Below are positions 34,101 through 45,209 of a DNA stretch of 64,000 nt, in pieces (the first letter of the stretch is position 1; the number at the start of each line of letters is the position of its first letter). The position numbers were made by a program, and so were the translations under genes. The stretch is from Liquidambar formosana (lineage: Eukaryota; Streptophyta; Magnoliopsida; Saxifragales; Altingiaceae), in contig CM077823.1 in assembly GCA_039720395.1 (NCBI GenBank), positions 37,740,536-37,804,535 on the forward strand. The letters are read 5' to 3'. The notes beneath the pieces were generated by a model. It worked only from the letters and a program-made list of their open reading frames with translations, did not search any database and was not told the origin of the DNA.

Positions 34101-36035
34101 GAACTTCCATCCAAAAATGTTCTAGTTAGAAGAAAGTAAATCAAATTATTTTTGAAAACATACCTAACATTGCTCTCACAAAGATGAAGTTATTCATGTT
34201 CAAGCAAATGAAGTTATTCATGTTCACAGTAGATTGCTCAAACTTGTTATGAGATGATGACATATGGTAAAACCTATACCAAGAATTGGTTCACATAGGA
34301 ATGGACATATTGGTTCACATAAGAGTGCACATGGAAAACAAAATGAAATTATTCATGTTCAAGCAAGTTTCAACAACAACATTGGGACTGTTACAGATGT
34401 ACAGGGTTGAGTAATTTCTCAATCCTCTGCCAACCAATCTGTAGTTTATAGTCAAGCTCATGTAATTAATAACTGGGCTGATATTATTAACCGTGCTAAC
34501 CTTGGTTGCCAAGGGCAACAAGATCAAGTTTGTAAGGATCAAAATATCTCTTCCTTATTCATTTCAATGAGCATCTCAACCATAGAGACGTACTAAAAAT
34601 GTGACATTTTAGATTACTATATTAATATATAGAACATCAACCAATAAATTCAGATTCAAAATTTAATACATGATCACCATTTATAAAATATGAATTTTAT
34701 AAAAATGAATTTAATTTTTCTTCAAACACTTGTATAATATTCAGCTCAGCTTTACATGATGAAACAACAGTTCCTCATCTTATTTTTTAAAGAAAATTAA
34801 TTTATCTGTGGTATACACTTTACACGCATGATCCTAATAACAAAACCTATTATTGCCACAACCAATTCCCAAGAATAAACAATGTCATTTTTCAAAGAAC
34901 CCATTTTGTATAATGTTCATGAGATCAACAGTTGCCATATTGCTAATAAAAATCACAGAGGAAAAAGAAACAAGGGAAACTATAGCTTACATGTATGCCC
35001 AATTAAAAAAGCAATTAGTTGTCATATCCGATTTCCAACCATACAACAAGTCAATTTCTATAAGAATCAAAAACCCATTTCCAAAATTTTCCATGAGATC
35101 AACAATTTGGCACATTGTTAATAAGAACAAAATCTAACATTTTCCCAAGGTTAGAAAAAAAAAGAAAAAAAAGGAAAGTAGGAAAAAGTAAAACATTATA
35201 TATAAGATAACAAAAACAAAGAAGAATAAAGAACAAAGTAACTCTTCACTTTTCCTCATTCCTCAGCCAAAGAAAGACAATTACAGTCACCGACACACAA
35301 TACAATTCAGATCTATCAATCATACAAAACACAAAATATTTATATTTATGTAATTTCTATATTGTTGAATTTCAATTCCACTTATACTCACTTGTTATTC
35401 AGAAGATTCTTCACAGCTACGACAGACCCATCAGGCAATACTCCTCTGTAGACGACACCATAGCCTCCTTCTCCAACCACATTCCCTTCAGCAAATCCAC
35501 CTGTCGCCGTCTCCAGCTCCTTCAAACTATACCACTTTCCCCACCCTATGTTCTGAACATCAACGGACACCCCTGCCGCAGCCGCCGCCGACGTCGACGC
35601 CGAGCTCTGGCTCCCGCCGGACACTTCGCTCTCGGTGCTCCGGTTACCTCCTCCAACCTGAATTTCCTTCTTTTTTTCCGAATCCGCATTGACGATTCCT
35701 TTATGATCATTCACATTCTCTTCAGGTTCACAGAATCTATCACCGAGCTTGGGGTTTTTGGGTCGATCTAAGTCTTTGATCACCACGATCTCTTTGGAAA
35801 CCAACGGAATTAGGCCTGAGCTGTGCTTTACTCGCATTTTGCGCTTTCTTGCACTTCGACTGGAGCGGAAACAGAAGAAGATCAGAAGAGATATTGCGAT
35901 CAGAGAAACAAGGAGGAGGATTCCGATCACAACGTAGAGTTTGAGACTAAGGAATTGAGTTTTCGAGGTGAGTTTGTGGGTGAGGGAATCATCGGGGGTT
36001 TGGCTTTCGTCCGAGATTTTTCCGGAAACCACCAT
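31113..36035 (-). CDS. Receptor-like Ser/Thr protein kinase with single transmembrane segment
   Basis: Plasma-membrane kinase with a short N-terminal region (about 30 aa), one transmembrane helix (about 31-56), a basic/Ser-rich juxtamembrane part and a complete kinase domain. Minus-strand exons: 36035-35392, 34074-33970, 33858-33736, 33190-33020, 32898-32769, 32685-32476, 31232-31113; 500 aa. Kinase landmarks: glycine loop GEGGYGVV (188-195), Lys209, catalytic HRD (305-307) in [13 protein letters not shown] (325-327), and SPE in place of APE near 351-353. All catalytic residues are present, so it should be active. The arginine before the catalytic Asp marks it as an RD kinase. There is no recognisable ectodomain, so the ligand cannot be guessed. 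Remembered relative: Arabidopsis At4g34500, next to CAP1 there as here. Confidence 0.95.
31750..31768 (+). mobile_element. Poly(A)-only retro-insertion in the kinase last intron
   Basis: Nineteen bases, CTTATCC plus A12, lie between two copies of ACTAGCATGTGTACT (31735-31749 and 31769-31783), a perfect 15-bp target duplication. CTTATCC before the A tail resembles the CTTACCC end of the LINE at 55563-55975. Confidence 0.82.
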
Positions 36036-36054
36036 TGTTTCCAGCGAGCTGTGT

Positions 36055-36355
36055 ACAGTGAGGTCTCAATTTTTCCGAGAGGATGTGGAGGAATGTGAGA
36101 AAAAAGAGTATTTGTTTGAAGGAAGAATTCTTAAAGTCTCTGCATGTTGTTTGTAAAAAGTTTTGCTATGAAATCAAGAGAGAGGGGGGGGTCAGTACAG
36201 TGAGCACTCAATTTTTCCGAGAAAATGTGGATGAATGTGAAAAGGAGAGAGTCGTTGAAGGCGGTGTTTGGTTGATGGGAAAATTCTTAAGTCTCTGCAC
36301 GTTGTGCAAACGTTGGCGATTGGAGAGTTCTATGAAATCTAGAGAAGAGAGAGAG
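36055..36355. repeat. Diverged tandem duplication in the kinase leader/promoter
   Basis: 36055-36184 and 36197-36355 share ACAGTGAG, CTCAATTTTTCCGAGA, ATTCTTAA(A)GTCTCTGCA and TATGAAATC in the same order and spacing, differing by substitutions and small insertions. The first copy starts 20 bp upstream of the kinase ATG, so the repeat probably covers the 5' untranslated region and core promoter. A G8 run separates the copies. Confidence 0.85.
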
Positions 36356-36399
36356 AAAAAAAGGTTTCAAACGGACACCTAAGTAAAAGCCTAAGCAGT

Positions 36400-37700
36400 G
36401 GTGAGTTGATTACTATTGGGGTCTGGATTTACGATATTATTACGGGAATGCCACTGAGGAGGTAGATTACGAAGAGATTGCAGCGGTTTAGCGTGAAATG
36501 ACGAAAGTGACCTGGAATGAGAAGGAAGGTAGCTTCTAGCTGGACGTTTGACCATGAGCAAGAGGTTGCTTGCCCATTTTAAGGGGAATGTAAGAAATTT
36601 AATGTGAGGTTGCTAAAGTGTACTGTGTCCATGTAGTTTATTCAATGCCCTCAGACACGTGGAATTCCGACACGACACGTGCTTTTCTCCATCTAATACT
36701 CCAATTTTTTTTTTATTGTTTTTTTCCATGAAGTATAGTTTGCTTCAAAATATAATTGCATCAACATTAAATATAGCTAAAGCTATCAATTATTTTGTTG
36801 GTTATTGGAGATAAATTATTCGGTCTGTCAGGTCGCATATGTCTAACAAGACACAATTTATCTTAATACACGAAATACAATTTTGTAACCAATAGTATCA
36901 TAAGTTATTCTATTTTCATGATTATCTTTTATAATTTCAATAAATTTGTTCAAGAATTTAGGTCACATAACAAAATAAGTATTTTAATGTGGTTGTTAAA
37001 CATCATTTAACAACTGGTCATGTAATTGTGGTGATATATTTCCTCTTCTCATAATGGAGAGGTTGAAGATTCGAATCTCAACTCGGTTTTAGAGAGATTA
37101 AAAAAAAGTATTAGGGGGCATGGCCTATAGGATAGGATAGGGTTCATGGTTTGTACCCCAAACAGATGAAAACAAAACACAAAGGACAAAAAAAAAGATT
37201 AAACATCACCTAATGAATATAGAATATATAATTCTATAATGGGTTTTGAATATAATAATATATCATATTCAGTAGTAGCTAAACATTGGACCTTTAGGGT
37301 CTGTGGAGGCTAAGAGGAGCCTAGTGCCCTAGTCCACCAAATTCCGATTCCAGTTGGGGTCTAAATTGAAAAGGTCTTTCCCCAAAAGTTCGACTAGAAA
37401 TAAAGAAAGAAGATGGGAAAGTATTCAAGACTTGGCAGTGATTTTAATAAAATTTAGCAAATTTAATAAAGTTAAGCCAAATTTAATAAATTTTAGAAGA
37501 TTAATTGAAAAGTATGTACTTGGTAAAAATCATTTACTTTAGAACAAGTTTGGATTTGAGCCAAAAATAATTATCCAAAATATTTCCAATTAAAAATATC
37601 TCTTAATGGTCCTCCAAGGTAGGCATTTTTGCGTATCCTTCTGAATTTCGCTATCATTTTCGATTTATAATTATTTTCTTCTTTTTTTTTTTCCTTTGTA
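36400..37700. other. Gene-free interval upstream of the kinase
   Basis: AT-rich DNA. Near 37020-37115 a B-box-like GATTCGAATCTC suggests an old SINE, but no boundaries were found. Confidence 0.45.
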
Positions 37701-37719
37701 ATATATTTGAAGAAGATTA

Positions 37720-37983
37720 CACTCATTCCGTCTCACAAAGATAGATAATTTTTGTTATTTTTTGTGTCCCAAAAATGTTTGTCTATTTTTAAAAGTCAAA
37801 TCATAATTTTTTTTTTGAATTTTCCTATATTAATCCCTTTATTATTTCAATGATTACTTTTAACACAAAGTACCAAATAAGAGAGAGTATTTTTTAAAAG
37901 ATAAAGTTTAATAAATGATAAATCAAGATAATGATGGTTTTTCTTAAACTGTTTGTTTTGTCAAATTTAACCTACCGAAGGAG
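37720..37983. mobile_element. Stowaway-type MITE
   Basis: 264 bp bounded by TA on both sides, with ends CACTCATTCCGTCTCACAAA and CTACCGAAGGAG. These are the CTCCNTCCGTCCCA-like termini typical of Stowaway (Tc1/mariner). The interior is AT-rich and non-coding. Confidence 0.75.
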
Positions 37984-38311
37984 TATCCAGCAAGGATCTT
38001 CTGCAATACATTGGACTTCTTAAATTTTTTTTTTTTTTTTTGGGATACCAAAGCATACGGTAGAATGGTCCCAATTCAGTTCAAACCCAGTACAAATGGT
38101 CCCAATTCAAAACTTGTAATCTCCCCGCAAAAAACCACAAGTGTTGTCTACTGGAGTAGGCACGGAGGGGGTCCATGCAAATTCCAAAATCTGTAATTGT
38201 ACGTGTCATAGCTGACATGGGTCCCTTGATTACTTAACGTGGATGATGGGAACATGGAAACCTATTGAATGCCCAAACCAAATCATGAAGAATTGAAGAT
38301 ACAATCTAGGT

Positions 38312-38462
38312 AAAGAGTGGCTTCCTTCTTCACTTATTTTAAGTCACTAGGGATAGTCCGGTGATGAGAGAGAGTAAGAAAAAAAATGTAGGATTAGAAT
38401 ATGTTGGGAATTCGATCCCCTCCAATTGTATCAAATAAAATAAAAAAAAAGAAAAAAAAGAG
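38312..38462 (+). mobile_element. tRNA-derived SINE
   Basis: 151 bp between perfect 14-bp repeats GATACAATCTAGGT (38298-38311 and 38463-38476). It has an A-box-like GGGATAGTCCGGTGATGAG, a B-box-like GAATTCGATCCCC and an A-rich tail (AAATAAAATAAAAAAAAAGA). The element is complete and intact in structure. Confidence 0.85.
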
Positions 38463-38523
38463 GATACAATCTAGGTCGAATGCTAAGGCGCATCAGCATC
38501 AAATGTCAGAGTGAAAATTTACT

Positions 38524-38640
38524 ATGGGTCCTTGTGGCTTAGTGGTATTCAAGTGGGATTGAAGTGTGGGTAGAGATTTGGGTTAAATCCTTCCAATGTA
38601 ACCAAAAAATTAAAAGTTGAAAAATTAAAATAGAAGCATT
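38524..38640 (+). mobile_element. SINE-like sequence
   Basis: GTCCTTGTGGCTTAGTGGTA (A-box-like) and GGGTTAAATCC (B-box-like) are followed by an A-rich end. A related start, CTTGTGGGCTTGTGGCCTAG, occurs at about 46744 and 59561. Boundaries are not fixed. Confidence 0.45.
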
Positions 38641-40190
38641 TCATAGATTTGTAAAGTCAATACTATTACATCAACTATAGTGACAACTCCAACGGTTTAA
38701 AATAATCACATTCAACGTGATGGATTTTATGTTTTTAATATTATGCAAGATACATTTTAATTGTTTAGTACTTATTTGGAAACTGACCCCTTAATCTATT
38801 GATTATACAAAATGGTTTTATTTAATTTTTTTTAAAACAAGAGTATCCGAGATTTTGACCCTGACTAATCTATTGGGCATGCAAGTTCCCTTATCCACAC
38901 GCACTAGGTAATTAATTATCAGGCCCTTTCGGGTCCTGGAGGTAACTCCTTTAGGGATCAATTCTTTAAAAGTTATAAATAAATAAAATAGATAATTTTA
39001 AAAATACTCAATGAAAATCATAAAGAATAGAGGGGTGCACATCCTTTTGTCATCTTCAAGCTCCTTGGATTGCACCCAAAATTCTCAGTGGTAGGAAGCT
39101 CTGGATGAGAGACATCATCAAGGTTGGCTTACAAGTTACAAGTTACAACCACCGAACCATTTTTCCTCTGGGCATGGTCAATAATCCCCCCTTGCTTAGA
39201 AACCAATCTTTCTCAAGAATTATCCTAGATTGGAATGAGTCTACAAGTCATTTGTCCTAACCAGGTTGCAAGTGAATGTCTAATGTAAACTCATCACCTA
39301 ATGCATTCATTTCAATTACTCCAACGTTAAATTTGATGGGAATTGGAGAAAAAACTGATCCATAGAAGTAGGTAAAAGGCTTAACTCATTAATAAAAAAA
39401 GTTGGTAAAAGAAGAAAGAAATAAATTGAAGTAGGTAAGAGCCCAATAATAAGACCCTATTCATGGTTCTCGCGCTATTAATTCTCTAACTAGGGAAGGT
39501 GGATTATTGATTTCTGGGATTTACGTCTTGATTAATGAAAGGTTATGGATTTTCCTAATATCACTAAGGTAGTCACTGGTTAAGTTTATCATAGGTATTA
39601 GCTGATGCAAAATGGACAATGACCTTATCTGTATTCTATGAGATTAGTCAAGTTGGAGATTTGGATGACTCTGTTGGCCAAAAAAATACTCTAATTATTT
39701 ATGGTATTGGAAAGTCTTTTACATTAAGAATTTGGATTTCGGCAAAATTAATCCATTACCAAGCACAAAATGAGCACCCATTTGAATCTCTACTTTGTCG
39801 AAAAGTTAGAAATGGCAATTGTGAGAAGTCATATATGAATCCATCAAATTCAAGTCTCATGTACAAATATAAATTTATATAATTTCATCCTAAATAGATT
39901 TCTTAACTGTTATCAAATTTTACTATAAAAAAAGAAGAAACTTGTTGGAAGCTAAACTTATAAATGAGTCAAATTTAAAGGTAAATCACAGACATTTGCT
40001 AACGAACGGTCTGATGACGCCAGCTGTAGCCATCAAGGGAAGACAGTGATAGGCAATGACTTGAAGCTAAATTTGAAAATAATTTATTGAAATTGGAGGA
40101 TTACGCAGGAGTTGTTATAAAATTGGTCATCTAGGTCATTGATGACCTAGTGAACTATATGACGTTTTTACAAAAACTAATTTTTTTTTT
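38641..40190. other. Gene-free interval
   Basis: AT-rich DNA. The open frame at 39619-39882 gives no recognisable protein. No delimited repeats. Confidence 0.45.
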
Positions 40191-40195
40191 TTTTT

Positions 40196-40432
40196 GGTAA
40201 ATTACACTTTGCCCCCTTTAAGTTTAAGCCGATTTCAGCAAATCCTTCTATAGTTCAAAACCAGACAAATGACTACACATATTTTTCAAAAGATGTCACC
40301 TTCCGGTGATGACGTGTTAGCTAAATAGATTACCACGTGTCATGTGTAAGGAGGGCAAAGTGTAATTTATGAACTATAACGAGATTTGCTGAAAATGGCT
40401 CAAACTTGAAAGGGGCAAAGTGTATTTTACCC
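40196..40432. mobile_element. MITE with GGTAAATTACACTTTGCCCC ends
   Basis: 237 bp with inverted ends of about 35 bp: left GGTAAATTACACTTTGCCCC, right GGGGCAAAGTGTATTTTACC, with inner AAGTTTAAGCC against GGCTCAAACTT. The left flank is a T run, so the target duplication is unreadable. Probably Mutator-like. Confidence 0.78.
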
Positions 40433-40482
40433 TTCTTTATTTTTTTCCTTGGAAATATCAATCCTTTTTTAATAAACATTTA

Positions 40483-40672
40483 TCCTCTATTTGGTTCCCA
40501 AATTCTCCCAAAGAAAAAAAAAAGATAAAAAAATGAGAAGGAAAGAAAATGAAATAATTTCTTATTTTACTTCTAATTTTCCATTGCAACCAAATATGGT
40601 AAAGTGCAATTCTTGATATATATATATATATATATATATATGCTTGATAAAATCGGGGAACCAAATAGAGCC
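40483..40672. mobile_element. PIF/Tourist-like MITE containing a TA microsatellite
   Basis: 190 bp with inverted ends around CTCTATTTGGTTCCC and GGGAACCAAATAGAG, bounded by TTA (40480-40482 and 40673-40675). It includes a (TA)n tract of about 12 units at 40617-40641. Confidence 0.8.
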
Positions 40673-41904
40673 TTAAATTATGTCCTTAACTCTTGGTTTC
40701 TATTTTTTGTTCAAGAAGAAAGAAATTAATAAAAACGACATGTCTTTTATTTTTATTTTTTTTTATTATCAGTTTTCTAAAGATGAATTTGTATTGAACA
40801 ACCACCAAACAAAAAGATGTATTTGCATTAAGTGTTGCAGTTTCACCCACCAAATGATATAATCTATGAATTTTTTTATAAATTTATTTTTTTGACGTCA
40901 GAAAGTTTCAAATGTTTTGCACTTGATTAATCCCTAAAACATACACAATTTCCTCACCCCACAACTTATTTTTTGATAAGAGATTTTAAGACCATTTGAT
41001 CCATATAAGCTGCGGACAAAATTGATAATTTTAGCATTTTGTATTTTAGGCCGTTCGGATATATTTTCCATTGCATAGACAAGAGATGTGGTCCCCAAAA
41101 GCCAACATGAAGGCATATTGAAGGGACATTAGAACTTTTTCCTTTTATTTTTTTTTGGGTGATAATGGGATATTAGGACAATTTGGTCATATCATGAGTT
41201 GCAAATCATAATGTTTGCCAGTGCATTTTGTAATTTTTTGACAAATGGAGGTGATTTCATACTATTTGTTTGGTCCACCTGGAAAAAAAAAAAAGCATTT
41301 ATGATAAAACTGAAATATTCGTGAGTTTTTCCGTTTTTGGAATTTATTAATTTCTTATTAAGGTTGGAGCGCCGTGAGAGGCCAGACGCCTCTTGTGGGG
41401 TCACGTTATGGGTCGGCCTTTGGGGTCAGAATGTCAGAACTTTAAATTCAAATTTTTGTAACTCCCAACGGGAAATTAGTGGCCAAATATAAGGATAAAT
41501 AGAAAATTATTATTATTATTATTATTATTTTAATGGCCAAATAATGGGTAAATCAAGTTAAACTAATCCATCCTATGACGAACAAACTACCCACAAGTTA
41601 ATATATTTGATAATGTCTAAGCGGAGCTCAGAAAATTGTTTTCTCATTACCCATTTGAGAGAAGAGGATAGTTGAATCTAAGCATACTGATGACTGAATT
41701 GAGAACATCGATTAATAGTTAAATCTAAGAGTAGGATGACGAACATTTTGACTTCTGAGACATAAGAAACTAGTGGTCCATCTCTTGTTGTAAAAGGAAT
41801 TAAAAGTTTTGGACAAATGACATCGAGCGGGTTGACACTTGCAGCTTGTCACATAGATTAGTGTAGTTAACCTACTTAACATACAATAAATAAATAACTG
41901 ATAG

Positions 41905-42035
41905 CAGTAATAACCTAATAGCATTTGCCTTCACTTATTAAGTGAGTGATTATAGATTTAAGCTTATAGAGAAACATTGATATCCATTTATTGATATTAA
42001 GAAAGGTTAAGGACTCATCTTATCAAGTAAGGCAC
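41905..42035 (+). mobile_element. Old SINE copy (family of 60369-60546)
   Basis: CCTAATAGCATTTGCCTTCA, TTATTAAGTGAGTGAT, AGATTTAAGCTTATAG and CCATTTATTGATATTA follow the same order as in the intact SINE at 60369. The tail is decayed and no target duplication is visible. Confidence 0.6.
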
Positions 42036-42993
42036 AGGTTTCTAACCCAAAATGATTAATAATTAATCATTTTTACATTGATATTAATCAGGACTTATAC
42101 TTCGGATAGTAAAAGCTCATCGTTTCGACTTTCCACTCCCTCTTCGGTTTAGCCACTAACCAAGTTTACATTGATATTAATTAATATGGAAGCGACCATG
42201 CTTCAACATGTCTACAGATTAGTTAGACTAAAGATCGCATGACACTTAGAAATTAAAAAGTAAATAAATTCATTTTAAAAAATGCATTTGTAAAACACTA
42301 TTGGTTTATGAAAACAACCTTAAAAACCATCCATAATACTCAAGATATCCATAACCCACAAAATGGTTGAAATGAATTCCGTCAACACTAATTATCCCAA
42401 AAAAAAAAAAAAAAAAATCCCTCAGCAGCTGTCATGATATTTAAGGGGTTGGACCAACCGATATTAATTTCTTTCTTCTTCCTAAAATGACAGACGACCC
42501 TCCGATTCTCATTTTGCTTTCAATTTCCTAAAATGACAAATTACTGGATTTTTTTAATGCGAATTGAAATAGGATTTCTATTGAACTGAATTAAATAATC
42601 TATATTCTCTCTCTCTACCGTTTACAAAATGAAACCAAAATATTTCATCTTTTTATAATAAACACCTTATGGCATCTTCGTTTGGTTGAATTTTTATATT
42701 TCGACATTATTTTCTATCTTTAAAAATTCAAGAAATGTTCACTTTCAATCAACGACCACCACCGGACACTAAAAATAAAAAATAAAAAACGTCTTTTTCC
42801 TAGGAAAATCATAACGGCTATTTTATAACAAATAATGAAAAATCATATACTATTTAGTCCGGATCGGATAATTATAAAGAATATACTATAAGGAGCCAAC
42901 ATCATAGATACCAGTAATTGAACACACGTAATGCATATACAACACATCTTTTCAAGTTTTCACTACATCAGTGGAATTGCTATGTCAATTTCT

Positions 42994-43308
42994 AAGTTTT
43001 TAAACTGCATGCGTGTGTGAGAGAGGAAAACAGGTTGTGGTGAGTTTTTCAAAATTGGTAAAATTACCAAATCGTCTTTTAACTTTATTAATTTATAAGG
43101 GTATTTTAGTATTTTCATATGCAATCCAATCACAAAATTGGTAAAATTACCAATTGGTAATTTCCAAGTTTTTAAACTGCATGCGTGTATGAGAGAGGAA
43201 AACAGGTTGTGGTGAATTTTTCAAAATTGGTAAAATTACCAAATCGTCTTTTAACTTTATTAATTTATAAGGATATTTTAGTATTTTCATATGCAATCCA
43301 ATCACAAA
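42994..43308. repeat. 143-bp tandem duplication
   Basis: 42994-43136 and 43166-43308 are nearly identical, starting AAGTTTTTAAACTGCATGCG and ending GCAATCCAATCACAAA. The 29-bp spacer contains palindromic AATTGGTAAAATTACCAATT, which also occurs in shorter form inside each copy. Confidence 0.95.
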
Positions 43309-43783
43309 GAGAATTGACTTTATATATTAATATAGATTTACCACCGCATCAGGCATCCTAGTGGTTTCGGGTTTGGGCCAACATGTCCTTGAGCCCCTCA
43401 CTTCTAGACTTCTAGTCATCGGATTCTCAATCACTTGTGAACGCAGCTGCATTTCCAAATTTCAAACCAAGAACCTTGGTTAAACTAGAGCAGCCTCCCA
43501 CCAGTTGATCTACGCGCTTGGTGGTATGTGTACTCATCTTTGCCTGGGTTATCTTAAACGACTAGGATCAGAGTTGTCACCCGGCTTTTTTTACTTTTCC
43601 GTTCAGCCCGGAAACTAATTTTTTATTTATTTATAAAAGACTAGAATTTTGTGGCCTTTTCTCCTGATTGATTTGCCTGCTAAGGCTATTTGTTATGAGG
43701 ACCTAAGACATCGACTAGGGGACCCATATACCATTATTTGCGTGATGTGCACCTATGCTGTGCTTCACTGCTTCTACATCGGA

Positions 43784-45173
43784 AAAATTGTAATCCCCTG
43801 GGGCCTAGTGCCATCTACTGATTTTTATTTGTATATATTTTTTTAAAAAAAGTTATTGTCATTATGTAAAATTTAAGTCCTCAAGTCCATTATATTGTAA
43901 CGAAAAATTTTTAATTAGGTCAAGACAACTTATCAAAAGTTGATGTTATTTTTAACCTAACAGTATTATACATGCTGTCTCTATTAATTTTTTTATTATT
44001 AGTATGTATAAATAATTCATTGTAATTTTTTTTTTATTGAACTTTTACCAAACCATGAACTCAATGTTTATCCCGTATGTTGGAATGCTTGCCTAAAATA
44101 GCTAAAAGAAATGCTCATGGCAAAAGGAATGAGGGTGACCTCTTACCATCCTTATTATTTCTTCTTCTTCTTCAATTTTTATTTTTTTTTTTTTTTTTGG
44201 GATGAATCAAGAGTAGTTGCAGGAAAGAAATTCATAAGAAGACGTGTGTGGATTGTGCACTCTTGCGAAAGTTTGAACCCAATTATAAAGTACAGTGTCT
44301 GCATACTTTATCATCCAACTTGTTATCATCTATAATTTAACCCCATTAGTAGTTGATACTTTAAAACAATTCTTAAATTTTATTTTTTTTCAAAAAAGAA
44401 AAAAAAAAGGAAAAAGGAAAAAGAAAAAAAGGAGTTCTTTTTCCCCCCCCCCTTATATCATGCCATTATTTGTGGTCTTTACATGATCTTTAGTATCTTG
44501 TGTCATCTAAAGAAGAGACTTCCCATCCTTTCTAATTTTTTGTTAAAGTATAAAGATCCAACCTTTATATCTACCATTATTACCATCTTAATGGAAGACA
44601 TGTCTCACACCTCTTCCCATTTAATGATTACCATCTATAGGTATTAGAAAATCTAAACCTAACTATTACATTAGGTTTTCCTTTTGTACTTTTCCTTTTA
44701 CTCCTACCTACTTGGAAGGTTTTGAATATTTTAGCACTTAATGCCATCTAGGTTTAATGGAACGGATATAGACATTGAGTAAGTCTTTCAAATACCTGTG
44801 ACTAGGGGTGTGTGCGGATCGGTTTGGAGTGGCTTGGAGAGAAATCACCAATCAACCCATCAAGGGCGGTTTGTAAAACTTTTGACAGTTTTGAACCAAC
44901 GGTTTGGATGGATTGGGCAGGTTGTATCATTCCCTTTCATAAATTTTATGAGAATTGTCAAATGGCCAAAAAGTGTACTTTTATAATCTTTATGAGGATG
45001 GTTTGTTGATTTCTTAGCAAAAATGTTTAGAGACAAACACTTTTTTTTTTTTGATAAAAAGAGACAACTCATTTAACATTCTATAATATCAAATCCCACA
45101 AAATAATTATAGATCAAGCAACAAGAAGTTAAAAAAAAAAAACCTATAATGACTTAACATGTTCTTGTAGAAA

Positions 45174-45209
<36 letters not shown>

